Source: Dehalococcoidia bacterium UBA2991
GTDB taxonomy: Bacteria; Chloroflexota; Dehalococcoidia; Tepidiformales; Tepidiformaceae
Direction: 5' to 3'
DNA: 58,566 nt
NCBI GenBank assembly: GCA_002346645.1
Contig: DEAD01000008.1
Coordinates: 229,492 to 288,057 of the forward strand
Both the position numbers and the translations under genes were made by a program. The notes under the pieces are model-generated. The model saw nothing but the letters and a program-made list of their open reading frames with translations. It was not told the DNA's origin and searched no databases. Positions 44,696 through 52,887 of the stretch are shown one piece after another (position 1 is the first letter of the stretch; each line of letters begins with the position of its first letter).

Positions 44696-45283
44696 TTACC
44701 CAACCACCTGGATACCGCTGTCGTCACGAGCAATCTCGAGCGTGGAGGGGGTGCCTGGATTAGGAGAGCCCTCTGTCTGGCCAAGAAGTAGAACCTCAGC
44801 ACGGATGCGATCGCGCGTGATGTCGAGGACGGCCCCAGTACCCAGTCGATATTCCTTGTGATGGGGGAGAGTCGGGCTACCTGGATTTAGAAAAAGGACA
44901 TCTTCTCGAAACTCAAGCCGCTCCACGTGAGTATCGCCAGCAATTAGCACGTCCACCTTCTCCCCATTCAAACCCTGCTCCAGGAGGACAGAAATTGGGC
45001 GGGATTCTGGCCGTAGCTCGTGGGTCATACCAAGGCGCCACCCTTCCAGATCGAGCAATTGGTGGTCAGCAAGACGAGGATCCTCAAAGATATCGTTGTT
45101 TCCTCGCGCCACTAGTACAGGAGCAAAGGCTTCGCACCAATCGAGAACGCTCGGTGCAGTGACATCACCGGCGTGTAGAATCAGGTCCGCTGACGCGAGC
45201 AGCTCACCTGGTCCCGTTCCAAGCTCATCGAGTTGACGGATGAGTGAAGGGAGATGGGTATCGGAAAGGAGCGCAACGCGCAC
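44696..45283 (-). CDS. YfcE-like metallophosphoesterase
   Basis: A calcineurin-like phosphoesterase of 195 residues. Metal ligands are visible in LLSDTHLP, LHAGDVT, ARGNND and IAGDTHVE, with the closing NPGSPTLP of the YfcE/MJ0936 group. It hydrolyses phosphodiesters, physiological substrate unknown. The GTG at 45283 is chosen because the conserved domain begins at once and TACGGT lies 6 nt upstream; an open frame to 45415 overlaps the divergent operon start. It converges on the N-acetyltransferase gene. Confidence 0.88.
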   Translation of the reverse strand: MRVALLSDTHLPSLIRQLDELGTGPGELLASADLILHAGDVTAPSVLDWCEAFAPVLVARGNNDIFEDPRLADHQLLDLEGWRLGMTHELRPESRPISVLLEQGLNGEKVDVLIAGDTHVERLEFREDVLFLNPGSPTLPHHKEYRLGTGAVLDITRDRIRAEVLLLGQTEGSPNPGTPSTLEIARDDSGIQVVG

Positions 45284-45289
45284 GCGAGA

Positions 45290-45295
45290 ACCGTA
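45290..45295 (-). promoter_or_regulatory. -10-like box TACGGT before phosphoesterase
   Basis: TACGGT ends 6 nt before the GTG start at 45283; no Shine-Dalgarno sequence is present. Confidence 0.35.
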
Positions 45296-45366
45296 CGGGA
45301 CACGCGGGCGATGACGCAAACGGCAGCAAGCATAAATCCCACCGCAACTGCGACTCAGGAGGAACG

Positions 45367-46557
45367 ATGGCGCAAGAGCGACAAGCGGCCATCGTCGGCA
45401 TTCATGAGTACCCACTGAGGGTGGCTCCAGGTGTTTCGGCGATGAACGTCAAGGTCGATTCCATACGCGCGGCGCTGGAAGACGCCGGGCTTCAGTGGAG
45501 CGACATCGATGCAATCTATGACGCACAGGACGGAGAGGCTGGTGGAGGGTTGCAATTGGCAGCCTATCTTGGCCTTCGACCCACAGTTCTTGACACGACC
45601 CAGGTTGGAGGCTCCTCCTACGAGTTTCATGCCGCACACGCCATGCGCGACATCGCAGCAGGCAAGTGCAATGTCGCGGTCCTAAGTTATGGCTCAACCT
45701 CTGCCTCAAACCGTGTCGCGATTGGCACAGGCGGGCGAGGCATGGCAGGGCCAGCAAACTGGGCCCAAAACATGGAACTGCCCTACGGGTCCACGCTAAT
45801 AGCGAACTACGCCATGGTGAAGCAGCGCCACCAATTCGAATACGGAACGACAGACGAGCAGTTCGCAGGTATCTCAGTAGCAACCCGACACCATGCCATG
45901 CGAAACCCCGAGGCCGTGAAGGCAATGACGGACCTGCAGTTTGTAGGGGTGAACGAAATTACGACACAGGATGTCCTGGACTCCCGCGTCGTGGCCGACC
46001 CTCTCCACCTATTGGAATGTTGCATGATCAGCGACGGCGGCGGGGCTCTAATCATCGCCTCTGCGGATGTAGCACGAGGCTGCAAAAAGCCCCCCGTCTG
46101 GCTCATCGGTGCAGGTGAAGCAACTAAATATCGCGAAAATCACGGCGATATCACAACAAGCGCGGGAGCACAGAGTGGGCCGATCGCGTTCGCTGAGGCT
46201 GGCGTAACCCCAGACGAAATTGACATCGCAATGATTTACGACTCATTCACAATCACCGTTGCAGTCTGCCTGGAGGACCTCGGGTTCTGCCCCAAAGGTG
46301 ATGTCGGGGCCTACGTAGAGGGTGGTCGGCTAGCATTCGACAGTGGAGAAGGGCCTGCCCTAAACACCGACGGAGGAGGGTTATCCTCAAATCATCCAGG
46401 CATGCGAGGCATCTTCCTGCTGTTGGAGTCAGCACGACAGTTACGAGGTGAGTCGACCTCGCAAGTACCAGGCGCGCAACTAGCAGTGGCCCACGGCAAC
46501 GGTGGCCTGCTGGGCGGAACACACACCGGTGGCACCGTGATTCTGGCAAAGGACTAA
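45367..46557 (+). CDS. Thiolase-like lipid-transfer/aldolase-type protein
   Basis: A 396-residue thiolase-fold protein. The nucleophilic cysteine of thiolases is absent: the corresponding stretch reads QVGGSSYEFHAAHA (Ser at about 83-84), and the second active-site region is AHGNGGLLGG rather than CxGGG. Cys-less thiolase-like proteins paired with a DUF35 partner include Ltp2, a retro-aldolase in sterol side-chain breakdown; the adjacent DUF35 gene (3-bp gap) supports that type of role. AGGAGG sets the ATG at 45367; an open frame from 45244 is not conserved. It heads a three-gene operon. Confidence 0.85.
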   Translation: MAQERQAAIVGIHEYPLRVAPGVSAMNVKVDSIRAALEDAGLQWSDIDAIYDAQDGEAGGGLQLAAYLGLRPTVLDTTQVGGSSYEFHAAHAMRDIAAGKCNVAVLSYGSTSASNRVAIGTGGRGMAGPANWAQNMELPYGSTLIANYAMVKQRHQFEYGTTDEQFAGISVATRHHAMRNPEAVKAMTDLQFVGVNEITTQDVLDSRVVADPLHLLECCMISDGGGALIIASADVARGCKKPPVWLIGAGEATKYRENHGDITTSAGAQSGPIAFAEAGVTPDEIDIAMIYDSFTITVAVCLEDLGFCPKGDVGAYVEGGRLAFDSGEGPALNTDGGGLSSNHPGMRGIFLLLESARQLRGESTSQVPGAQLAVAHGNGGLLGGTHTGGTVILAKD

Positions 46558-46560
46558 ACG

Positions 46561-46974
46561 ATGGCTAAACGACCACAACCACAATTCCCTGAACCCCACA
46601 CAGAATCCTTCTGGGAGGGTGCGCAACAGGGTGAACTGCGCTACCAGCGCTGTGACGCCTGTGAAGAAATCGTTTTTTATCCCCGGCAACACTGTCCTTC
46701 ATGTGGTTCACAGAACCTTTCTTGGCAGGTCTCAAAAGGTGAAGGCACGGTATATACCTTTTCCGTGGTGCGGCAAAACCGTATGCCAGGCTTCATCGAC
46801 CTAGGGGCTTATTCGGTCGCCTATATCGATCTCGATGAGGGCTTTCGCATGATGAGCAGCGTTGTAGGCGTCGACGACCCCACTAAAGATATTGCTATCG
46901 GCCAGCGGGTGCGTGTGGACTTTGAGAAGCAAGAAGAAGGCGACTATCCGATTCCGGTGTTCCGGCCCATCTAA
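46561..46974 (+). CDS. DUF35 zinc-ribbon/OB-fold protein
   Basis: A 137-residue acyl-CoA-associated protein with the zinc ribbon CDAC...CPSC (residues 31-50) and an OB-fold tail GTVYTFSVVRQNRMPGF. These proteins bind thiolase-like partners and shape their acyl-CoA site; in sterol catabolism a DUF35 unit and a Cys-less thiolase form the aldolase. It sits 3 bp after the thiolase-like gene, with AAAGGA inside that gene's end as ribosome site. A 94-residue ABM protein follows 12 bp downstream. Confidence 0.93.
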   Translation: MAKRPQPQFPEPHTESFWEGAQQGELRYQRCDACEEIVFYPRQHCPSCGSQNLSWQVSKGEGTVYTFSVVRQNRMPGFIDLGAYSVAYIDLDEGFRMMSSVVGVDDPTKDIAIGQRVRVDFEKQEEGDYPIPVFRPI

Positions 46975-46986
46975 GGAGGCGAGCAG

Positions 46987-47271
46987 ATGCCAACGACACT
47001 GTGGCGCCTAAAGGTTGCCCCAGAGAAGCAGAACACTTTCGAGCGGCTTACCACGCAACTGGTACAAGACGTAGCCCTTAACGAGCCAGGAAGCATTTTT
47101 GAATATCGAAGAGGGATTGAGGACCCACTCACCTATTTCCTTTTTCTCTCCTTCGATGATGAGAATGCATTCCAACGGTACTCAACAGCGGACTACCATA
47201 TTGGGGCGTCCGGACAGATCATCGATTGTTTGGCAGAACCGCCCATCGGGGACAACCTGGAGAGGTTTTAG
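46987..47271 (+). CDS. ABM-type small monooxygenase-like protein
   Basis: A 94-residue protein with the dimeric ferredoxin-like barrel pattern of antibiotic-biosynthesis-monooxygenase (ABM) domains: an opening strand, a helix with RLTTQLVQDV, the strand-turn EPGSIFEYRRG, then YFLFLSFDDENAFQRY. Members are cofactor-free quinone-forming oxygenases, haem-degrading enzymes or lack known function. A strong AAGGAGG site lies 8 nt before the ATG, and it completes the operon with the thiolase-like and DUF35 genes. Confidence 0.75.
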   Translation: MPTTLWRLKVAPEKQNTFERLTTQLVQDVALNEPGSIFEYRRGIEDPLTYFLFLSFDDENAFQRYSTADYHIGASGQIIDCLAEPPIGDNLERF

Positions 47272-47411
47272 CCGCAGGCCATAGTTCGAGGCCAAGAAAC
47301 TAAATACCGTAGGGCAATCTCCCCCAGTGCTTGACAGAGACTGCTAGCGTTGCTGTGGGAGTTCATGCAGTACAACCGCTAACCAGGGAATGGATCCTTC
47401 TCAGCCTTCGG

Positions 47412-50400
47412 CTACCAGGTATCAATGTTTTGGCGTTTCTTACCTTCCCGCCGGGGCGGAGAAGGTACTGAACGTAAGGCAGCACTAATCCACAAGCGAG
47501 AATCCATAGGGTCTATGACGTCGTCAATGCCGAAAGCAACACCTTGGTTAAGGGCTTTACCTCGCTCGTAAGCGCGCTCAACCAGCTCCTGATAACGGCG
47601 CATGCGTTCTTCGGGATCCTCAATGGCTTCAAGCTCATTCCGATAACCTAGCTTGATCTGGCCTTCAAGGCCCATGCCCCCAAACTCACCCGTAGGCCAG
47701 GCGGCGGTGAAAAATGGTTCCTTGGTATTACCGCCAACCATAGCCTGAGCACCCAAGCCATATCCCTTGCGAAGGAAAATAGCAACGTGGGGGACCGTGA
47801 GGTTTGCACCCGTAACGAAGAGACGGGCGGAGTGTCGAGCTAGAGCAGTCCTTTCGACTTCAGGACCGACCATCATTCCAGGGGTATCTACGAGAAATAG
47901 GATCGGGATGTCGAAAGCATCGCAAAGTTGCATAAAACGAGCGCCCTTATCGGCCCCATCGCTATCCACTGCACCACCAAGATGAGTTGCATTATTGGCG
48001 ATTACGCCCACAGCTCGTCCCTCGATCCGAATGAAGGCAGTAACCATTCCAACACCAAAGTGCGGACGAAGCTCGAGGACGGACCCTGTGTCAGCCATAG
48101 TCTCGATGATGGACCGGACGTTATAGGCGCGAAGGCGATTTTCGGGAACAAGGGTGCGAAGAATCCTCTGATCAGAACAGTCCCACTCTTCTATGGACCC
48201 CTGAAAGTATGAGAGATATTTTTTTGCTGCCTGGACAGCTTCCTCTTCATCTTCTACGGCGATGTCAACCACTCCGTTAGGCACCTGTACAGACATCGGC
48301 CCAACCTCCTCTGGAGTGAAAACGCCAAGGCCTCCGCCTTCGATCATCGCTGGGCCGCCAAGGCCAATATTTGAGTTGGCAGTTGCGATAATGACGTCGC
48401 AACAACCAAGTAGAACAGCATTGCCAGCGAAACAACGTCCAGAAGTAACACCCACAATGGGAACCAGGCCACTTAGTTTTGCCATGGTAGCGAAGGTAGG
48501 AGTGTCAAGAGGGCGGTAACCTCCAATCTGGGGGGCTTCGGCGGTGGCCTGGCCACCCTCACGGCGTCCACCGGTACCAGCCCTCCCACCACCACCTTCA
48601 GTGAAGAAGACGACAGGACGCCGCCATTTTCCCGCTAGCTCTAGCATCCGGTCAGTCTTGGGGTGGTTAACAGCACCCTGAGTACCAGCTAACACTGTGT
48701 AGTCGTAGGCGAGTATGACGCAACGAGCATTCTCATCTTCGAAATACTGACCATTCACAGAGCCAACCCCAGTGATCATGCCATCGGTGGGGAAGCGACG
48801 GACCACCTCCTCGAGAGGCAAGCCTGTGCCCGGAGTGAGTGCTAAAGATCCATGTTCCACAAAGGTGTCCGAGTCGCAAAGATCGTCGACATTCTCGCGA
48901 GCCGTTCGTTGTTTTGTTCGGCGGCGACGAGCGACGGCATCAGAACGATTCTTGTCGAGAGTTGCTGCATGGCGCTCTTGCACCTCCGAAAGGTCAGTAC
49001 GGACGTGGTCAAGGTCGATTTTTTCAGCACGGGCCTCACCTCCTCCATCCACATTAGCCTCATCGAGAAGAATGACGGGATGCTCCTCATAAATGGTGTC
49101 CCCAGCAGAGACAGTTACCTCACGGACTATTCCGCTAACTTGTGCGTAAACCTCGTGTTCCATCTTCATGGCGTTCATCACAAGTAAAAGCTGTCCTTCG
49201 CGAACCGCGTCCCCCTCAGCAACATCAATGGTGACGATAGTTCCCTGCAGAGGAGCTAGGACAGCATGGACCCCTTCAGGAAGTTCGTTAGCGGGCAATG
49301 ATTCGAATTCAGCCTCCTGGCCAGACCCAGCAGGACCACCCTCTTTGCCGTGGGCTAGCACAGCAAGAGGATCGCTTGTATCTACATTGACCCCAGCCTG
49401 GCCACTGGGGGCCAAAGCGGGGGCACGCTCGAAGAAGCGGCGCGGGTGGTTAGCGTTAATGGGATCAACCAGGGCTGCAACATGGTCGTCAACGAAACGG
49501 GTGTAAACGCCCCCTCCAGGAAGATCAGGGTGGGCGAGAAGCGTTTGAAGCAAATCGATGTTGGTAACAACGCCCTCTATCCGAAAATCAGCAAGAGCGC
49601 GAGAGGTACGCTTAAGAGCGTCTGCCAGGTTGGGAGACGTGGAATGGCTGATTACCTTAGCCAAAAGTGAATCGAAGTTGGAGCTAGTGCGATAACCAGC
49701 ATACCCAAAGGAATCCGTGCGGACCCCAGGACCAGAAGGAATGTCAAAAGCAGTTAGGGTTCCGCTAGAAGGTCGGGTAGAACCATCGGTAGCCATCGTC
49801 TCCATGTTGACACGGGCCTGAACTGCAAAGCCTCGGGGGGAGGGTACGTCCTCCTGTGACAAACCCAAGCCAGCGAGAAGCTCTCCAGCTGCGAGCCTTA
49901 ATTGAAGTTGCACGAGATCAATCCCAGTGACCTCCTCCGTAACCGTGTGCTCCACCTGAAGACGAGCGTTAGCTTCTATGAACCAAAACTTGCCTTCCTC
50001 ACCATCATCAGCATCAACGATGAACTCAAAGGTACCGAGGTTTCGGTAGCCACTCGCTGTGGCAAGTCTTACTGCAGCGTTAGCGATGCGCTCCCGGAGC
50101 GCCGGCTCGAGGGAGGGGGCTGGAGCAATCTCGATAAGCTTTTGATGGCGACGTTGAATACTGCAATCACGCTCCCCAAAGTGGGTGACCGTGCCTACCT
50201 CATCACCGGCAATTTGTACCTCAATGTGACGGGCACGAGGAACCAGTTGCTCCACATAGAGGCTAGGGTCACCGAAGGCCTGCCTTGCCTCAGAGGCACA
50301 GCGTTCAAAGGCAGACGCAATCTCACCGGCATCCACAATGGTGCGCATACCACGCCCACCGCCACCAGCAATAGCCTTGATCAGCATTCCTGAGCCCTGG

Positions 50401-50852
50401 GGAAGTTCAGCAAAAAAGGCTTCAGCCTCACCAGCGCTGACAGAATGAGATAGGCCAGGAACAATGGGGACTTCCTCAGACACGGCAAGAGCGCGGGCCT
50501 CGGTCTTAGCGCCGAAAAGATCGAGGGTCTCAGGACGAGGACCAACAAAGGTAAGCCCAGCCTCTTCACAGGCGCGAGCAAATTCAGAGCTCTCCGCAAG
50601 GAAACCGTAACCTGGGTGGACTGAATCACAGCCAGCTTGGCGAGCCACAGCGATTAGCTGAGCTATGTCTAGGTAAGGAGTGACCCCTTGGCCTTCCAGC
50701 GGACGGGTAACGTCAGCCTTACGGGTGTGGAGGTTTTGAGAGTCATCCTCAGAATAAACAGCAACAGTGCGTATCCCAAGCTCTCCGGCTGCGCGCATAA
50801 TTCGAATGGCGATCTCGCCCCGGTTGGCGACAAGCAGACTTTCGATCGGCAC
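47412..50852 (-). CDS. Single-chain biotin-dependent acyl-CoA carboxylase
   Basis: A 1146-residue protein carrying all carboxylase parts. Biotin carboxylase: ANRGEIAIRI at the start, GGGGRGM, and FIEANARLQVEHTVTE (residues 1-450). Biotin carrier: MNAMKMEHE with biotinyl Lys563. Carboxyltransferase: about residues 640-1120, with GGGGRAGTGG, AYDYTVLAGTQG and late DTPGMMVG. This layout matches the long-chain acyl-CoA carboxylase described in mycobacteria and also occurs in environmental Chloroflexota-like genomes; it would carboxylate acyl-CoAs using ATP and bicarbonate. The GTG at 50852 with GGAGGG 6-7 nt upstream is the start. The substrate chain length is not readable. Confidence 0.93.
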   Translation of the reverse strand: MPIESLLVANRGEIAIRIMRAAGELGIRTVAVYSEDDSQNLHTRKADVTRPLEGQGVTPYLDIAQLIAVARQAGCDSVHPGYGFLAESSEFARACEEAGLTFVGPRPETLDLFGAKTEARALAVSEEVPIVPGLSHSVSAGEAEAFFAELPQGSGMLIKAIAGGGGRGMRTIVDAGEIASAFERCASEARQAFGDPSLYVEQLVPRARHIEVQIAGDEVGTVTHFGERDCSIQRRHQKLIEIAPAPSLEPALRERIANAAVRLATASGYRNLGTFEFIVDADDGEEGKFWFIEANARLQVEHTVTEEVTGIDLVQLQLRLAAGELLAGLGLSQEDVPSPRGFAVQARVNMETMATDGSTRPSSGTLTAFDIPSGPGVRTDSFGYAGYRTSSNFDSLLAKVISHSTSPNLADALKRTSRALADFRIEGVVTNIDLLQTLLAHPDLPGGGVYTRFVDDHVAALVDPINANHPRRFFERAPALAPSGQAGVNVDTSDPLAVLAHGKEGGPAGSGQEAEFESLPANELPEGVHAVLAPLQGTIVTIDVAEGDAVREGQLLLVMNAMKMEHEVYAQVSGIVREVTVSAGDTIYEEHPVILLDEANVDGGGEARAEKIDLDHVRTDLSEVQERHAATLDKNRSDAVARRRRTKQRTARENVDDLCDSDTFVEHGSLALTPGTGLPLEEVVRRFPTDGMITGVGSVNGQYFEDENARCVILAYDYTVLAGTQGAVNHPKTDRMLELAGKWRRPVVFFTEGGGGRAGTGGRREGGQATAEAPQIGGYRPLDTPTFATMAKLSGLVPIVGVTSGRCFAGNAVLLGCCDVIIATANSNIGLGGPAMIEGGGLGVFTPEEVGPMSVQVPNGVVDIAVEDEEEAVQAAKKYLSYFQGSIEEWDCSDQRILRTLVPENRLRAYNVRSIIETMADTGSVLELRPHFGVGMVTAFIRIEGRAVGVIANNATHLGGAVDSDGADKGARFMQLCDAFDIPILFLVDTPGMMVGPEVERTALARHSARLFVTGANLTVPHVAIFLRKGYGLGAQAMVGGNTKEPFFTAAWPTGEFGGMGLEGQIKLGYRNELEAIEDPEERMRRYQELVERAYERGKALNQGVAFGIDDVIDPMDSRLWISAALRSVPSPPRREGKKRQNIDTW

Positions 50853-50991
50853 GGGCGTCCCTCCGAGAATTGCTCCCAACGGCGTTCGATCCTACACGCC
50901 AGAGAGGGGGAAGCTCAGTAGATGCGCACAGTCCGGGTATCATCACGACGCCGCGGCGAACCGATACCACACGCCACAGGGGGTAACCGCG

Positions 50992-51927
50992 ATGACAGCA
51001 GCATCGGCAACACCAAGTCCAGAAGACCTCACACGAATGGCTATTGAACTGCGCAACTGGGGACGATGGGGAGATAACGACGAACGAGGTGCGCTCAACC
51101 TGATCACAGGTTCTAAGCGGAGTGAGGCTGCAGCACTAGTACAGGAAGGAGTCTCAGTTAGCTGCTCGCGGCCACTACCCGTTACACCGACACCGCAGAA
51201 CCAAAGACCTGTGCAACATTTAATGATCAGCGGTGGAGATACGGTGAGCGAGGATAGTCGTTTCGGAATTGCGGCAGATTACTTTGCCATTGCATCGCAC
51301 GGAACAGCGACGACACATCTCGACGCACTCTGTCATATCTTCTACGAAGGGAAGATCTACAACGGGTATGACAAAAGTGAGGTACGGTCGGACGGGGCAA
51401 AGAAAAACAGCATCATGGCAGGCGCAGACGGCATCGTTAGCCGAGGTGTCCTTCTAGACATTCCACCTGTGCGAGAAACGCAATGGCTAGAACCAAACGA
51501 GCGCATATCAGTCGCAGAGCTCGAGAAGGCTGAGGAGCGTCAAGGCCTAAAAGTAGGGTCAGGAGACATTCTGCTAGTGGCCACAGGCCGCGATCCACGC
51601 GAGGAGGCACGAAACCAGGGCGAGCCTTTCGATGGTCTGGCAGGATTAGACGCGAGCTGTCTTCCATGGATCCACGAGCGCGAAGTAGCTGTAATCGGCT
51701 GCGACGGGGTGACAGACGCCCTACCGAGCGGAGTTGAAGGATGGCCAATGCCATTTCATCAAGTAGCAATCGCGAATATGGGCATCCATCTAATTGATAA
51801 CTTACACATCGAGCGACTGGTAACCGCATGCAACAAGCGAAATCGGTGGGAATTCCTATTCGCACTAGCACCGTTGCGCCTAGAAGGTGGCACAGCCTCG
51901 CCCCTCAACCCACTCGCAATCTTTTAG
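50992..51927 (+). CDS. Cyclase/kynurenine-formamidase-like hydrolase
   Basis: A 311-residue cyclase-family metal-dependent hydrolase (PF04199 type) with the signature HGTATTHLDALCH, equivalent to HxGTHxDxxxH, and the later DGVTDALPSG with conserved acids. Members hydrolyse cyclic or acyl amides, such as N-formylkynurenine, and isatin-type rings. GGGGG lies before the ATG at 50992; an open frame from 50767 overlaps the carboxylase start and is rejected. Its end overlaps the convergent LLM gene by 4 bp. Confidence 0.85.
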   Translation: MTAASATPSPEDLTRMAIELRNWGRWGDNDERGALNLITGSKRSEAAALVQEGVSVSCSRPLPVTPTPQNQRPVQHLMISGGDTVSEDSRFGIAADYFAIASHGTATTHLDALCHIFYEGKIYNGYDKSEVRSDGAKKNSIMAGADGIVSRGVLLDIPPVRETQWLEPNERISVAELEKAEERQGLKVGSGDILLVATGRDPREEARNQGEPFDGLAGLDASCLPWIHEREVAVIGCDGVTDALPSGVEGWPMPFHQVAIANMGIHLIDNLHIERLVTACNKRNRWEFLFALAPLRLEGGTASPLNPLAIF

Positions 51928-52751
51928 TGGGCAAGTAGCTTGCCTGCTTCACGGATCTCCTCGAGATAATAGGGAGAGGTCGTAAGGAGAATGAGGCGGT
52001 CAATACCCCTCTGTTGAAGTGAAGCACGAGCAGTACTATCAGCACGTACATAGGGTTCGCTAAGACCAGTAAAGACAGTCAGGAGAAAGGAGTCGGGATC
52101 TCGTCCCGAGGATGCATGCTCACGGCGTGCAAGTTCGACGAAAGAACCAAGTTGAGGGTGGCCTGCTTGGGTGTTGAAACCATCGGCGTAACGCCCCGCT
52201 ATCCCCGCCATGCGCGGCCCCCAACCACCTACTACGATGGGCGGAGGCACCTCTGGCCGGGGATAACCATGCGCTTCCTTCAGCTGGAAGTGCTGACCGT
52301 TAAAGTTGGACCGCTCACCTGACCATAAGTGGCGAAGCACCTGGATAGCCTCTACTACCTGCGCTGCGCGAATGCGGTCATTGGGAATGGGACGTCCGAT
52401 CATTGTCTGCTCAGGGGCATATGGAAGAGAGGGCCCACCCCCAGCTCCTAGGCCCAGTATGAAGCGGTTTCCGCTTACCTCCTGGAGAGCGGTAGCCATA
52501 CTAGCCAAAAGGGCTGGATGACGATTAGCAACATTAAGCACCAGGGTTCCCAGCATGATTCTAGAGGTAGCCTCGGCTATACCCGCTAAGGTGATCAAGG
52601 CTTCGGGAACACGACCACTGTTGTCATCAGCATCCCGTAGGTGATCCCAAGTCCAAATGCCATCAAACCCAGAGTCTTCAGCAACAATGGCCGCTTCACG
52701 CATCTGCATGTAAGTCGCACCGAAAGGCATAAGAAGGAGGTCAGTCCGCAT
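51924..52751 (-). CDS. LLM-class oxidoreductase (copy 2)
   Basis: A 275-residue luciferase-like oxidoreductase. It shows EDSGFDGIWTWDH, TLVLNVANRHPALLASMATAL and FILGLGAGGG, typical of the F420-dependent subgroup. The ATG at 52751 is preferred to one at 52850, because the family core starts at once and TATCCT lies exactly 6 nt upstream while no ribosome site is seen. Not a close copy of the gene at 31007. It converges on the cyclase gene (4-bp overlap) and diverges from the CoA-transferase pair. Confidence 0.9.
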   Translation of the reverse strand: MRTDLLLMPFGATYMQMREAAIVAEDSGFDGIWTWDHLRDADDNSGRVPEALITLAGIAEATSRIMLGTLVLNVANRHPALLASMATALQEVSGNRFILGLGAGGGPSLPYAPEQTMIGRPIPNDRIRAAQVVEAIQVLRHLWSGERSNFNGQHFQLKEAHGYPRPEVPPPIVVGGWGPRMAGIAGRYADGFNTQAGHPQLGSFVELARREHASSGRDPDSFLLTVFTGLSEPYVRADSTARASLQQRGIDRLILLTTSPYYLEEIREAGKLLAH

Positions 52752-52757
52752 AGAGGC

Positions 52758-52763
52758 AGGATA
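52758..52763 (-). promoter_or_regulatory. -10-like box TATCCT before LLM oxidoreductase copy 2
   Basis: TATCCT ends 6 nt before the ATG at 52751; no Shine-Dalgarno sequence. A TACGCT variant with a CTGACA 18 nt before it lies 5 nt further upstream, so the box used is uncertain. Confidence 0.4.
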
Positions 52764-52887
52764 GCGTAGGCAAGCGAAGCAAGGGTTGTCAGGATGAGAC
52801 AAGGCAGGTGACATATGAACAGGCAACGCAACTAATGTGAGTGCGGGCATGCGCCGCCGCAGGTATGCTCGCGCCGCTGGAGGGGGA

